A DNA stretch of 64,000 nt from Tupaia tana (lineage: Eukaryota > Chordata > Mammalia > Scandentia > Tupaiidae): contig JAKSZU010000012.1 in assembly GCA_026018925.1 (NCBI GenBank), positions 31,051,814-31,115,813 of the forward strand. Direction: 5' to 3'. Positions 1-58,604 of the stretch are shown piece after piece. The position numbers and the translations under genes were made by a program. The notes beneath the pieces were generated by a model that was not told the origin of the DNA, searched no databases, and saw nothing but the letters and a program-made list of their open reading frames with translations. Each line of letters opens with the position of its first letter. Position 1 is the stretch's first letter.

Positions 1-300
1 AGAATTGCACATCGCCGAGTCTCTTTTAGGGAAGATAAAAGAGCAGCAGCTACTGGGTGAGTGGAAATCTGGGGACGAATACTGACGCAAAGCTAAACAG
101 GTGAACAAACACACCCAGACACACCCCCTATGTATTATCCCCTGTCCAAAAGGCAATGTCACCCCATTTAGGGACTTAGAAAACAAGTCTTTTCCAGCTG
201 CCCAGAGTTTCTTGTAAACAATATGTGGAAGTAGGACTCAGGATTTCATAAATCGACAAGATATTGGGTCTGAAGACTCAATCGGCCCAGCCAATGATCT
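1..300. other. Unassigned intergenic DNA
   Basis: No convincing exon or repeat is visible here. The stretch lies on the far side of COA4 from PAAF1; in human the neighbour in this direction is MRPL48, but no MRPL48 exon was recognised. Confidence 0.4.
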
Positions 301-430
301 TTTAGGGAGTGCAGGCTAGGGGTTCAGAGAAGGCAATGCTTTGTCCAAGGCCACAGAGCATCTTGGCAGAGCGGCAGCAGGACTCAGGTCTCTTGATTCC
401 TACTCCATCTCTTCCCATCACACCTCTCAG
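300..430 (-). repeat. MIR fragment
   Basis: A reverse-oriented MIR core is seen: a run matching 'tttgtccaaggccacagagc' is followed by an aged 'aggactcaggtctcttgattc' part. It is diverged, as expected for an ancient pan-mammalian SINE. Confidence 0.55.
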
Positions 431-799
431 GGATGAGTCAGACATCTCTTAAACAGAAGGCAGCTGGCCTGTGTCACCTTGGAGCTTGTGTCACTGACCT
501 AGTTGATGATTTATCCTCTCGCCAGAGTCAAAGGGATTTTGTGCGCGTGCTTGGTCTGCCTGAGAAAATTGGAAATTGCATTTAATGCTTTGGTAAGAGG
601 GAAGGAAGATATTCTGATTGCGAGAACCTCGTTTACAACAATTATAGGCTTCATTTGACTCTAGAGTGAGGCCAGAGGAAAAGTGGACTCTTAGGACCAT
701 GTGGCAGTGAAGTGAAACAAATCTCCTGGCTCCAGGCTGACAACCTATTATAAGGAAAAGGGGCAGACAATCTTGGGTTGTTCCTAGCTACAGTGTTTA

Positions 800-950
800 T
801 TAAGGAGTCCAGCGACGTAACCAAGTTATCTTAACCTTATAGAATTTCAGTTTTTTGATCTATAAAATGGGGGCAATCCCTTTCTAGAGATCTGAGATGG
901 AAATTATATATATATATCAGGGGCTAGTAAGTGCTCGATAAATGTTAGAT
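800..950 (+). repeat. MIR fragment
   Basis: The series 'aaccaagttatcttaacc', 'ctataaaatgggggcaat' and 'agtaagtgctcgataaatg' follows the order of the MIR 3' half. Confidence 0.6.
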
Positions 951-1064
951 TTCCTTCACATCTAAACTTCTTCAGCATATATTTTTTTTCCAATTTTGTC
1001 ATAGGATGTGGGCACTCACTGAAAAGGGATAGTGCTGGGGCTGGCCCTGGCATACTTTTTAAAA

Positions 1065-1400
1065 ATACTTTTTTCAGTGAGGTGTATTCATATGTAATGA
1101 AAAACAGATGTATTTGATGAGTTTTAAAAATACACCCACCCATGACACCTACACTTCTATGAAGATAAAGAACATTTCCACTAACCCAGAAAGTTCCCTT
1201 ATATTTTTTCAATTATTCTCCCCCGGAAACAACTAAAACTACTACTCATTTTTATTGCCATAGACTAGTTTCGCCTGTCTAGTACTATGTATAAATGAAA
1301 TACCCGTATGTACTGATTTGTGTCTGACTTCATTTTTGTCATGTTTTATTCATTTTGTCACATATATCAGTAGTTAATTTCTTTAGCATGCTTTAGTTTT
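1065..1400 (+). repeat. Ancient L1M-type LINE relic
   Basis: The text resembles the old mammalian L1M 3' region, with 'gatgagttttaaaaatacac', 'aagaacatttccactaaccc', 'catagactagtttcgcctg' and 'atcagtagttaatttcttt' in the expected order. No coding potential remains. Confidence 0.55.
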
Positions 1401-1554
1401 AAATGCCCCAGATAGGGTTAAACTATTTCTAGTATACCACAAAAGCCCAAGATAGGCAAGAAGGAAGAGAGGGAAGATCAACAGATTGGGAATCAGAACA
1501 GTTGTGTTCTCGTCTCAGCTCTATCAATATATAATCTTTGGGATGTATTTTAGC

Positions 1555-1650
1555 CTTCATTTTACAGATGAGTTCATTGTCCCAAGAAGGGAAAGAGCCT
1601 TGTACAAGGTCATCCAGTTAGCCTGTGGCAAAACCAAGCATAGTTCCAGG
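1555..1650 (-). repeat. MIR fragment
   Basis: 'attttacagatgag' followed by 'acaaggtcatccagttag' is the conserved MIR core in reverse orientation. Confidence 0.5.
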
Positions 1651-1699
1651 TTACTTAATTTCTGATGTAGTGCACATGCCTGAACTTTTTAGAAGCAGA

Positions 1700-1976
1700 T
1701 TTTTTTCTTTTTTTAAAGAGAGATTTCTTGCTATAGGGCAGGTGTGCTCACCGGAGGGACAGAGAGAGACAGAGAGACAGACAGAAAGTGAGAAGTCACC
1801 CCCCGGGGGATGGCCACACCACAATCCCTTCTGTTCCAGTCACTTCTCAGGATCTTGGGCATGTGTACACATGTGCCTGTGCCTGGGGTAAGTTTAAGCT
1901 GCCAGGTATGAGAATTGAACCACAGTCAACTACGTGGGAGTCCAGCAATATAAGCATTACACCATCTGCTGGTCCC
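1700..1976 (-). mobile_element. SINE-A copy
   Basis: The conserved 3' end (gctatagggc), pyrimidine block, middle block and head (ending ctgctggtccc) are all present in reverse. A short flanking direct repeat, tagaag, lies at 1690 and 1976. Confidence 0.85.
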
Positions 1977-2390
1977 TAGAAGTGAATTTTTATGTAGGTC
2001 AACAATTTTGAAGGAGGATGGAATGCCTCAGTTCATGGGCAGTTTTTCTCATGAAGGCCAGAAGATTCCTGAGCTTGTTTTAGTGTTTCTCTGGCTGAGG
2101 ATGCCTTGCCTCTACTATGGAAGCCTGGAAATAGCCAACTGTGAATTCTGAAAGGGTTCATTTTAGTTGCAAAAAAGAAATGAGATCTCTATTTGCATCA
2201 TTCGGACCCTATAGCAATTCTGAGACCCCTGCTCCCACTATCTCTAAGGAAGGAAAGCTCTCTGAACACGCACTAGACATGTCTAGAACTCAACCTACTG
2301 GAAAGACACCACACAGAAGTGGCCCGTGTATCTTGTGCTTGTTCAGTGTGTACTTTGATGTCTGCAATTTTTAAAAAAATAAATTTTATT

Positions 2391-2650
2391 GGGACCAGCA
2401 GATGGCCTATTGGTTACATTGCTAGACTCCCACGTAGTTTATCGTGATTCGAGTCCTGGACCCAGTGGCTTAAAACTTGCCCTGGGCACATGTGCGTGCG
2501 TGCCCAAAATCCCACGAGGAGAATGGAGGTGAAGAGGTTGTGGCATGGCTATCCCCCGGAGGTGATTTCTCACTTTCTGTCTTTGTCTTTGTCTCTCCGG
2601 TGAGTGCACGTGCCCTATAGCAAAAATCTCTCTTAAAAAAAAAAAAAAAA
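2391..2650 (+). mobile_element. SINE-A copy
   Basis: A full-length copy from gggaccagca through the B box (attcgagtcc) to the A tail at 2636-2650. Confidence 0.85.
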
Positions 2651-2663
2651 GAAAGAAAGACGA

Positions 2664-2832
2664 GGGCCAGCAGGTGGCGTGTAGTGGTTAAGGGCGCTGG
2701 ACTCCCACACGGCTAACTGTGGTTCGAGTCCCAGACCTGGTGGCTTGCTTTCTCACTTTTCCTCTAGCTCTGGCCCTCTCTGGTCAACTTTAAATAAATA
2801 AATAAAGTTAAATAAAATAATTCTTTTAAAAA
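2664..2832 (+). mobile_element. SINE-B copy
   Basis: The head joins the pyrimidine block directly (tggcttgctttctcac) and the copy ends in the AT-rich tail typical of this type. Confidence 0.85.
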
Positions 2833-2834
2833 AG

Positions 2835-3002
2835 GGAATTAATTTTATTATTATCACCACTCTTTAATTTGCTGCAGGGCACATATGCTTACCAGAGAGA
2901 AGTAGAGAGAAAGTGAGAAAGCAAACCACCAGGTTTGGGACTCGAACCATAGTCAGCCATGTGGACAACCAGCACCTCATCCACCACACCACCTGCTGGC
3001 CC
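2835..3002 (-). mobile_element. SINE-B copy
   Basis: Reverse copy, facing the preceding SINE-B tail to tail. It ends in the head motif cacctgctggccc. Confidence 0.82.
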
Positions 3003-3136
3003 AATGTCTGTGATGTTTTTTTGCCTTCATGTCTGATCCCTCTGCCTAATTTCTAGTAACTCATTTAACTCTTATAATCCTCCCTAGGATAGTTTTTATT
3101 CTCAGCCATTTCAGGTTTAGGGATCAGCCATTATTT

Positions 3137-3409
3137 TTTATTTTTTGGAGAGATTTTTGCTATAGGGTACGTGCACTTGCCAGAAAGACCGAGACAGAGA
3201 GAAAGCGAGAAATCACCCCCCGGGGGGATGACCACACCATAATCCCTTCTCCTCCATTCTCCTCGGGATCTTGGGAATGCATGCACATGTGCTGGGCATG
3301 CATGCACATGCGCCCAGCATGAGTTTAAGCCACTGGGTCTGGGACTTGAACCACTATCAACTACATGGGAGTCCAGCAACATAGTCGTTACGCCAACTGC
3401 TGGTCCCAA
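3137..3409 (-). mobile_element. SINE-A copy with 14-bp target-site duplication
   Basis: Flanked by identical atcagccattattt at 3123-3136 and 3412-3425, which fixes the insertion limits and points to LINE-1-type retroposition. Confidence 0.9.
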
Positions 3410-4224
3410 GAATCAGCCATTATTTAAGTAGGACGCCCAGGCTCCGCTGCTGTAAGGGAAGAATCCCCTTCACTTCTACTTGCTTTAAGTCCTTGCTGGG
3501 GCAGAAAAGGGAACACCAGCATTCTCCACAAAGGGAAAATGTAAAGTTCCAGTCTGGACACTCTCCAGTTCTCCAGATTTTTAAAGTCAGCAGCAAGGAC
3601 TTAGTCTGGCACCTTTACCTAAGGGAGTGAGTATCTTCTTACTCATCCAGTGAAATAGATTACAGTGCACCTTTGTATTGAGCACAGGCCAAGTCCCCAG
3701 CCAAGGACCTTGCAGGGAAGAACTAAACACTGAGCCTGCCCCAGGCCTAGCCAAGAGGGGCACCCAGCCAAGAGGCCTTTTTGCTCATCCTGGGCACCAA
3801 GCCTTTGCAGAGGCAACCCAGCCTGCCAGAGGAGGGTAAAGACTACGTAGAGACAGCACTGACTACCTTAGACTCCAGCTCCGTGACTGGGCTGCAGAGC
3901 TCAGAGACTATAGAAAGACATCAATCTAGTTCACCATGGGCAACTTGCACTGGTTAATTTCCCTTTTGTTAAGGCTGACAAAAGTAAAAATGTTTATAGT
4001 CAGTGTGGTTGCTCACTGTGTAAAGCACTTTGCCAATCACCAGGTGCCTGCAAGAACGCACAGAGTGGACAGAACAGCCTGGGCTTGAGAGAAGACAGTG
4101 TGATCCCCAGCCTCCATCTTTCTTTCCTCCTCTGTAGAGGGTAGTGAATGCAGTATTTGAAGAGTGCATTAGATACCATCACTCAGGACAGTCATGAACA
4201 TACCATAGAGATGATGATACTAAC

Positions 4225-4440
4225 GTTCACTGAGCGCTCACCGTGTGCCAGACACTTCTCAAGCTCTTTACCAATATTAACTCATTCTTCTAACAACCTG
4301 ATGAGGTCTACATCTATTAGTACTGAGGCTTGTGAGGAATGTACTATGCACGCATGTTTACAGGAAACAGGTCCTGAAATGTTAAGTAACATTCCCAACG
4401 TCACACAGATAGTGAGTGGTGTAACTGGAATTTGAAGGCA
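4225..4440 (-). repeat. MIR copy, nearly complete
   Basis: Reverse MIR: 'cactgagcgctcaccgtg', 'ctttaccaatattaactc', 'tgttaagtaacattccc' and 'cacagatagtgagtgg' occur in the consensus order. Confidence 0.75.
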
Positions 4441-4512
4441 TATGTCATAGGGATTGAAAGACTCTGGAACAGGACTAAGTTAAATAATAAATATTCATTG
4501 TAATAGTTCAGT

Positions 4513-4648
4513 GTTTTTTAGTTTTTAGGATTTTGTCATGGGGTACATGTGCTTGTCAGAGAAAGAGAGACAGAGAGATGGAAAGAGAGAAATCATCCTT
4601 CAGGGGAGATGACCATGCTGCAATCCCTTCTCCTCCATTCTCCTTATC
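4513..4648 (-). mobile_element. SINE-A copy lacking its head
   Basis: Tail, pyrimidine block and middle block are present, but the copy stops at 'ccattctcctt' before the tRNA-like head. This is a 5' truncation. Confidence 0.75.
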
Positions 4649-4666
4649 AAAAATTTGTTAACGAGG

Positions 4667-4922
4667 GACCAGCAGTTAGCATAATGGCTATGTCGCTGGA
4701 CTCCCATGTAGTCAACCGCGGTTCAAGTCCCGGACCCGGTGGCTTAAACTCACGCCGGGCGCGTGTGCGTGCGTGCCCAAGATCCCGAGAGGAGAATGGA
4801 GAAGGGATTGCGGCGTGGCCATCCCCTCTGGGGGGTGATTTCTCGCTTTCTATCTCTCTGTCTCTCTCTGTCTGTCTGGCGAGTGCATGCGCCCTATAGC
4901 AAAAACCTCTCAAAAAAAAAAA
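4667..4922 (+). mobile_element. SINE-A copy
   Basis: Full-length. The direct repeat tttgttaacga flanks it (about 4654 and 4926), so it inserted right beside the older truncated copy. Confidence 0.88.
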
Positions 4923-5243
4923 ATTTTGTTAACGATGATGAGAAGATATGCCCCTTTTCATGCCAGCTTCTGCGGTAGCAGTCATTCCCCCATTTGCTTC
5001 CCACTCCTAAATACCTTACTGGGATAGGCAAATACAGTATTTTCACTGAAGTAAAACAAGAAGGGACAGTAACTCTCATGGATGGGAGAATACAACCCTT
5101 TTTTAAGAAGGCATTATTATTCTGCTCCTGTAAATTACTGTCAAGTGGAAAAACAAGCTCCATGTTGATAGCCTCTCCATTTTTTCAAAACAAGTATATT
5201 TAATGTTAAATATACTTTCAAAATGTCAGGCCAATTTTGTGTA

Positions 5244-5449
5244 TTTATTGAGTTGGAAGCAGGTTGGGGTTAAACTCCACATCACTCAATTCAACAGTTT
5301 GGCATGTAACAGGAACTCAGTAATTGTTCAAAGAAGTCTTGTTTACTTTCATCCTTCCATTAAACTGAATGAAAGAACCTGAGCAAGCGATAAAAGATAA
5401 AGGCCCTTATATCATTGTCAGGAATTAGTCATTCCAGTGTTATTTTATT
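5244..5449 (-). terminator. COA4: Candidate COA4 polyadenylation signals
   Basis: Two minus-strand AATAAA hexamers lie downstream of the COA4 stop, at 5444-5449 and 5244-5249. Which one is used cannot be told from sequence. Confidence 0.3.
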
Positions 5450-5956
5450 TCCATCTGTCAACCTAGATTCTAAGCAACATGAAGGCAGAGGTCACATTAT
5501 TCATCACATCCGTCTCCAACACAATGTCTCAGAAATACTTGCAGTTGTTGAACCCATGACTAAGTAAGTGAAGTCTTGATTAAGTAACCAATTTACCTTT
5601 AGATCATGAATTTACTGTTAAAATGAAAATGTCTCTGTAATCAACTCAGTACTTGGCATGCTGACCCAAGAAGTGCGGCAAGGGCACATCCCTTACTCCA
5701 CTCTGTTATACATGGCAAATACTGGTGGAACAAGATGGGACGGGATGTATGGTATCCGACCATGAAAACGTGACAGCTCTTGGGATCAGTCATGTCCAAA
5801 CTCATGGTGTCTGGCTCTCAACCTTAGCCCTAAAGGCTACCCCCAAGTTTTATACCTCCTGGTCCACATTTCCGCCATTTAGGATTTCTCCCCCCTGTGC
5901 TCTGGATGCTGGTTTCTGTAGGACCATCCTCTAGGGACAGGTGGTTTGGGGGGGTC

Positions 5957-6230
5957 TTAGCGGTGGGCACTGGCTTGCTCTTTCTTCCTCTGTAGTTCCT
6001 CTCGCCGTCTCGCCTGCTGTTCACTCATGCAGTCCCTGAAGGCCTGCACCTGTGGCTGGCACCGCCGCCAGTCTTGGTGCTGGGCCATGCACTCCTGCAC
6101 TGCAAAGTGGGAGGCAGCACAGCCGGAGCGGGAGATGAGCTGGTCCAGTGGGTCCTCTTCCTCATCTTCCTTCTTCACCTGTCGGGCCCATGCATGGCCT
6201 TGAGGGGCTGAGGTTGACATCCTGGGGAGT
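5957..6230 (-). CDS. COA4: COA4, cytochrome c oxidase assembly factor 4 (CHCHD8), coding exon
   Basis: The CDS is 5957-6220 (87 codons plus TAA), all in one exon. COA4 is a small soluble protein of the mitochondrial intermembrane space needed for cytochrome c oxidase assembly; proteins of this fold are oxidised on import by the MIA40 pathway. The sequence shows a twin CX9C (CHCH) motif, with Cys34, Cys44, Cys54 and Cys64 exactly nine residues apart within each pair, an acidic stretch at residues 18-23 and a basic, Gln/Glu-rich C-terminus. Length equals the human protein as I recall it (87 aa). The frame stays open upstream to a Met at 6244, but a 3' splice acceptor (ttctgtag, exon start at 6230) lies just before the ATG at 6218-6220, so the downstream Met is the start. 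The gene is head-to-head with PAAF1. Confidence 0.95.
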
Positions 6231-6719
6231 CTACAGAACATCAACAGAGAGAGGGTTAGGACAGGGATATGACTGTATGTAAGGTTCCTGTATTATAACA
6301 GTACTGCCAAACTGCACTTTGAGGTCTGATAATGGGCTTGATTTACCCTGATGTCCCCAACACTATGCCTGGTAGACTGCATGTCTGCGAAGTGGTTTGA
6401 AGTGAACTGACTGAGAAAAAATGTGAGAATGCTGACTGCAACACTCAATAAGTTCAGTGGGTTCTGCTCAGGGAACTTGAATTAAGTGAAATAACATCTT
6501 TTTGAAGATGCTATCTCTGATCCACCTCAAAAGAACTAACTTTTCTTCTTTTATCCTATTGGTCTTATTCTGTGCCTGAAGAAGGACAAGGTTTAACACT
6601 TGGAAGGGTACCCAAATACAGTTAGTTTTTGATACATGAGGAACGGGAAGAGTTCAGTGGTTGTAGCACAGATCATGCAGAGGCCAGGGCAAGAGATGAG
6701 TCTATAAGAACTGAGATGT

Positions 6720-6858
6720 TGGGGCTGGCAGGTGGCATGGTGGTTGGGGTGCTGGACTCCCACCTGGCCAACTGTGGTTTGGGTCCCAGACTGGCAGCTT
6801 GCTTTTTCACTTTCCCTTTCTCTCTCTCTGGTCAAATTAAAAAACAATAACAAAATTT
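6720..6858 (+). mobile_element. SINE-B copy in the COA4 intron
   Basis: Head (ggggctggcaggtggcatgg), direct switch to gcttgctttttcac, and a short A-rich tail. Confidence 0.82.
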
Positions 6859-7023
6859 AGTAAGTACAAAATTCTTTAAAACGTTTTTTTAAAAAAGAAG
6901 TGAGATGTCTTTCTCAAGTATACAAAAATGTAGGGTATATTTGCCCAGATATCATGGGCAAATGTTCCTAATATCATCTGCTTTAGAGTACCCAGAAGAA
7001 GGCAGTATACAGAAGGAATTAAC

Positions 7024-7262
7024 AAGGCCAGACCGATAATACAGTGGTTAAGGGAGCCGGATGCCACATGTGTGTAGTTCAAATCCTGGCCCTGTCAGTC
7101 TGAAAAACATACCAATGCATTTGCATCTGCACCCCAAATCCTGACAGGAAAGAGAAATGGAGAATGGACTGTGGCATGACCACATCCCACTGGGAGTACT
7201 TTCTCTGTCTTAATCTCTCTTTTTTTCTGGCAAGTGCATTCACCTTCTGCAATAAACAAACA
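7024..7262 (+). mobile_element. Old SINE-C copy
   Basis: A diverged long relative of SINE-A: the head 'gccagaccgataatacagtg' and the end 'ggcaagtgcattcacc' survive, with many substitutions. Confidence 0.65.
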
Positions 7263-7374
7263 AATCAGTAAAGCACAGAAGAAAGGTTTGAATATAAATT
7301 ACTTTAGCCTTTACATACATTCCACCATGATGAGCTGCAAAGCTGCTAGAAGTCCTTAATGCCTTCCTTGTGAC

Positions 7375-7475
7375 TCATTCATTCCATAAGTGATTATTAA
7401 GTATCTACCACACACCAGGCACTTTGCTAAAGTTGAGGATACAGTTCCTATCCTCATGGAGTTTACAATCTAGAC
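7375..7475. repeat. Ancient interspersed repeat fragment, family not assigned
   Basis: 'taccacacaccaggcac' and 'tcctcatggagtttacaat' form a pattern shared by many old mammalian repeat relics. Confidence 0.4.
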
Positions 7476-7596
7476 AAAAAACAAGCTGTTTCCTATGTAG
7501 TGTGTACAGACAAATAAGACCGGGAACACAGTAAAGGAATACCTAATTCAGACAAGGGCAGGAATAGGCAGGGAAAGATTCCTGGAAGTGATTTCT

Positions 7597-7857
7597 TTCT
7601 TTCTTTCTTTTTTTTTTTTTTTTTTGAGAGTTTGTTACAGGGCGTGTGCGCTTGCCAGAGAGACAGAAAGTGAGAAATCACCCCCCCCAGGGGGGATGGC
7701 CACGCTGCAATTCCTTCTCCTCCATTCTCCTCTCGTGATCTTGGGCATGCATGCACACGTGCCCAGCGTGAGTTTAAGCCACCAGGTCCGGGACTCGAAC
7801 CACAGTCAACTACATGGGAGTCCAGCAACATAGCCATTATGCTAACTGCTGGTCCCC
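7597..7857 (-). mobile_element. SINE-A copy with 16-bp target-site duplication
   Basis: Perfect flanking repeat cctggaagtgatttct at 7581-7596 and 7859-7874. Confidence 0.92.
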
Positions 7858-8014
7858 TCCTGGAAGTGATTTCTAAGCTGAGACTTGAAGGATGAATAGG
7901 AGTTGACCAGAGATGGAGAAAATATTTCTGGCCAATGAAAGAATACGCATTTGAGACAGAATTTGACATGAAGTAAAAGTTCAGGGACAATAATATATAA
8001 GAACAAGACAATGA

Positions 8015-8404
8015 GGGCTGGCAGGTGGCGTAGTGGTTAAGGGCGCTGGACTCCCACATGGCAGACCATGGTTTGAGTCCCATACCTGGCGGCTTGCTTT
8101 CTCACTCCCCCCCTCCTTTCCCTCACTCTGTCCCTCTACGGTCGAATTAAAATAAATACATAAAGTTAAATAAAATAATTCTTTTAAATTTTTTAAATGA
8201 ATATTTATTAATTTTATTTATTAATTCATTTCTTATTTTAATTTGACCAGAGAAAGACAGGCACACAGAGAGAAGGAAAGTGAGTATACACACCACCAGG
8301 GACTCGAACTGCAGTCAGCCATGTGGGAATGTCCAGAGCCTTAACCACCACGCTACCTGCCAGCCCTGATAAAAGAATTCTTAAAAAAAAAAAAAAAAAA
8401 AAAA
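8015..8404 (+). mobile_element. SINE-B copy split by a second SINE-B
   Basis: The outer plus-strand SINE-B starts at 8015. Its AT-rich tail is interrupted by a reverse SINE-B (about 8190-8368) and resumes as aattctt plus poly(A). The outer pair of flanking repeats is aagacaatga at 8005 and 8401. Confidence 0.8.
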
Positions 8405-8669
8405 GACAATGAAACTGGAGATATGACTATCTCTGGCCTTGCCTTTCACCCTGTGTGCAATGTGTCTGATCACAGCAAGGCTTTGTGAGCTCCATTAAGG
8501 TACTTAATTAAGACTTTCTCCTGAAGGCAATGGGGAAGTTCCAAGTGGGATTTAAGTACTCTATAGCTCTAATGGTTCGTATAACTGATGGTGTAATGGT
8601 GAAACAGTCTTGCATTAGAAACCTGGCTGTCACTGCCTCATTAGGCTTCCTGGGACAAAAGTCACTTAC

Positions 8670-8783
8670 TCTCTCTTGAAAAACAGAGATGATAATGTTT
8701 GTAAGGAGCCCGGTATTACTGTTGAACTCGGTGGACATACCCGGCTCCTTACAAACATTATCATCTCTATTTTTCAAGAGAGA
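8670..8783. repeat. Near-perfect 46-bp inverted repeat with 22-nt spacer
   Basis: Arms 8670-8715 and 8738-8783 are reverse complements at 44 of 46 positions (mismatches at 8684/8769 and 8711/8742). The left side resembles an MIR (caaaagtcacttactctctc). The structure sits in the COA4 first intron and is described further in the findings. Confidence 0.93.
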
Positions 8784-8839
8784 TTACTACTGTCCGTTTC
8801 CTCTTCCTAAACGCACTGTGAACTCTTTAAAGGCCTCTT

Positions 8840-9010
8840 AGGGCAAGAAAGGTAGAACGGAGCTTTGAATCCAAAGTCAAGAGACCGGGGTTTGAATCCC
8901 AGTACGCCTTACAGTGTAACCTTTTAAATTTCAGCTTCCTTATTAATACTTAACTTGGCAGAATTGGAATAAAGCGTAATACAATGAATGAAAAGCGCTT
9001 GACTACAGCT
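8840..9010 (+). repeat. MIR-like fragment
   Basis: 'accggggtttgaatcccag', 'cagtgtaaccttttaaatttcag' shortened, and 'aatgaaaagcgcttgac' fit a diverged plus-strand MIR. Confidence 0.45.
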
Positions 9011-9306
9011 CAATACATGTTACTGGACTTTTCCTCCATCATATTGGCTTCAGTCTCTCCTACAGTAAAATGAGGACGAGCCCTGCTCAGAGGCAGTACA
9101 GGGTAGACCGTAGGCAGCCGAATGATGGAGGATGACCTGGACCGGGAAGGCACAGCAGGGATGGGAAAACAGAAATTCAGGCGTCCAGGTCACAAAGCTC
9201 CTCCCCTCCTTTCAGCAGAGACCACGCGCACACGCGCGCCCGCCATGCGCATCCCAGCGGTGCCCGCAACGCCTTCCCGCGTAAGGACGCGGCACGCGGT
9301 GCTCAC

Positions 9307-9400
9307 CCACAGGTGGGAGAAGGACTCAGACGCGCGCTCCTGTGCGACAGCGCGGGTCTTGCAGGCTCTTCCGTCACTCCTCACAAGAGCCAGACTTCGC
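9307..9400 (-). other. COA4: Putative COA4 noncoding exon 1
   Basis: Inferred from the minus-strand donor (GTGAGC, 9301-9306), the position in the CpG island and the acceptor at COA4 exon 2. The upstream limit is a guess. Confidence 0.4.
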
Positions 9401-9554
9401 TGGGAGCGCGCACGCGGAAGGGGCGGGGCATCCCACCGAGCATTTTCATTGGTGGCTGCCGGTGTAGCTCCCACCCTGCGCCTTCCCCGCTCCCTTTTCA
9501 GAGGCCCACTTCCGGGGAGGGGCGGAAGAGGCGGGCTGGTGGAGGCGGGGCAAG

Positions 9555-57049
<47,495 letters not shown>

Positions 57050-57415
57050 CCCCTTGGAGAAGAGAAATCCCAGTTCATGAAAAGGATTGGCCCTGATCAC
57101 CGATGAGCAGAAACATCATCAGTCCTTCCCAAGGTCCATGGCCTTTAGTGTCTTCACATCTGGAAGTCCCAGAAGGCAGCTTTATTGGCCCTTTGGAACT
57201 ATCATCCCCACACCTACCCTGAACTGTGAGACCAGCGTACGTGTGCACACTGGATTGGCCCCAACCTCTCCTGGAATGAACTCATCCTGGCACCACAGGG
57301 CAAGGATATGGGTGCTTATAGTTCGTCCCACACCAACTGCATTAAATGTTTACATGGACCAGAGGACTGACGCCTCTTCTCTGGAGGAAATAAAGAAAAT
57401 ATGTTTGGAAGAGCC
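57050..57415 (+). terminator. PAAF1: PAAF1 3' UTR and polyadenylation signal
   Basis: AATAAA at 57389-57394, with ATTAAA at 57341-57346 as a possible weaker site. Cleavage is expected near 57410. Confidence 0.8.
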
Positions 57416-57464
57416 TGGATTCAAAAAACTTTGTTAACTACTTTTTTTAAGAATTATTTTTACT

Positions 57465-57974
57465 GGGGACCAGCAGATGGCATAATAGTTACGTCACTGG
57501 ACTCCCACATGGTCAACTGTGGTTCAAGTCCCAGACCCAGTGACTTGAAACTCATGCTGGGTGTGTATGCGTGCATGCCCAAGATCCCAGGAGGAGAAGG
57601 ACTTGTGGCATGGCCGTCCTCCCTGGGAGGTGATTTCTCACTTTCCCTCTCACTGTCCCTGTCTCTCTCTCCAGAGAGCACACATGTGTGCCCTAAGGCA
57701 AAAACTTACAAAAAAAGAAATTTTTTTTTTAGAGGTTTTTGTTATAGGGTGCTTGTAGTCGCCAGAAAGAGAAAGACAGAGAGACAGAAAGGGAGAATCA
57801 CCCCACAGGGGAGATGGCCACACCACAAACCCTTCTCCTCCATTCTCCTCTTGGGATTTTGGGCACGCACGCACATACACCCAGCATGAGTTTAAGCCAC
57901 CGGGTCTGGGACTCAAACCATGGTTGACTACATGGGAATCCAGTGACATAGCCATTACGCCAACTGCTGGTCCC
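57465..57974. mobile_element. Inverted SINE-A pair after the PAAF1 poly(A) site
   Basis: SINE-A plus (57465-57718) directly faces SINE-A minus (57721-57974), tail to tail. Confidence 0.88.
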
Positions 57975-57984
57975 AATAATTATT

Positions 57985-58143
57985 TTTATTTAATGTTATT
58001 TATTATTTTCATTTTAAATTTCACCAGAGAGTGAAATTTAAAATGAAATTTTAAAGAAAAAGCAAGCTACCAGGTCCAGGACTCAAACCACAGTCAGCCA
58101 TGTGGGAGACCAGCCCCTTAACAACCACACCACCTGCTGGCCC
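57985..58143 (-). mobile_element. SINE-B copy with fold-back scar
   Basis: 18-nt arms 58007-58024 and 58031-58048 are exact reverse complements around cagaga; the right arm replaces the normal 'gggacagag' part. Confidence 0.87.
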
Positions 58144-58429
58144 ATGTTAACTACTTTTTTTGCCAGCAAAAAGTCATAGGAGACAATGACACTCCCACCT
58201 CAGCACTCCCTACTGGCCTGGCCATAGAATATGCCTTTGCTAGTAGCACTCAGTGTCCTGTCAGCTGCAGCTTAGAGAGACTCTCATCCGGGCAGGGTAA
58301 CCAACCTTCCCAGTTTGCCTGGAACATGAGATTTTTGATGCCAAAACCAGGGCAGTCCTAGGCAAACTGACACGATTGGTCAGCCTGTATATAGGCAAGG
58401 CAGTTGAATCGTAACAGTTATGAAAGCCG

Positions 58430-58604
58430 TGACTGTGAAGTGTGGTCTCAGGACCAGCATCGGCCTCACCCTGGAACATGTTAGAACTCAAAATTCCTGC
58501 CCCACCCCTACCCTGATCCGAATCAAGTGCTAAGGGTGCGACCAGCAATCTCTCTTTTCACAAGCCCTCCAGGTGACTGACACATGCCAAAGTCGAGAAC
58601 CACT
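58430..58604 (+). repeat. MER5A DNA transposon relic
   Basis: 'gaagtgtggtctcaggacc', 'caagccctccaggtgactg' and the end 'gtcgagaaccact' follow MER5A (hAT-Charlie). Confidence 0.88.

Noticed and set aside
1-5900. Search for the last exon of MRPL48
   Set aside because: Expected nearby from human gene order, but no matching peptide was found, so it is probably outside the window.
6221-6244. Longer COA4 start at the upstream Met (6244)
   Set aside because: The extra codons lie across the splice acceptor ttctgtag and are intronic.
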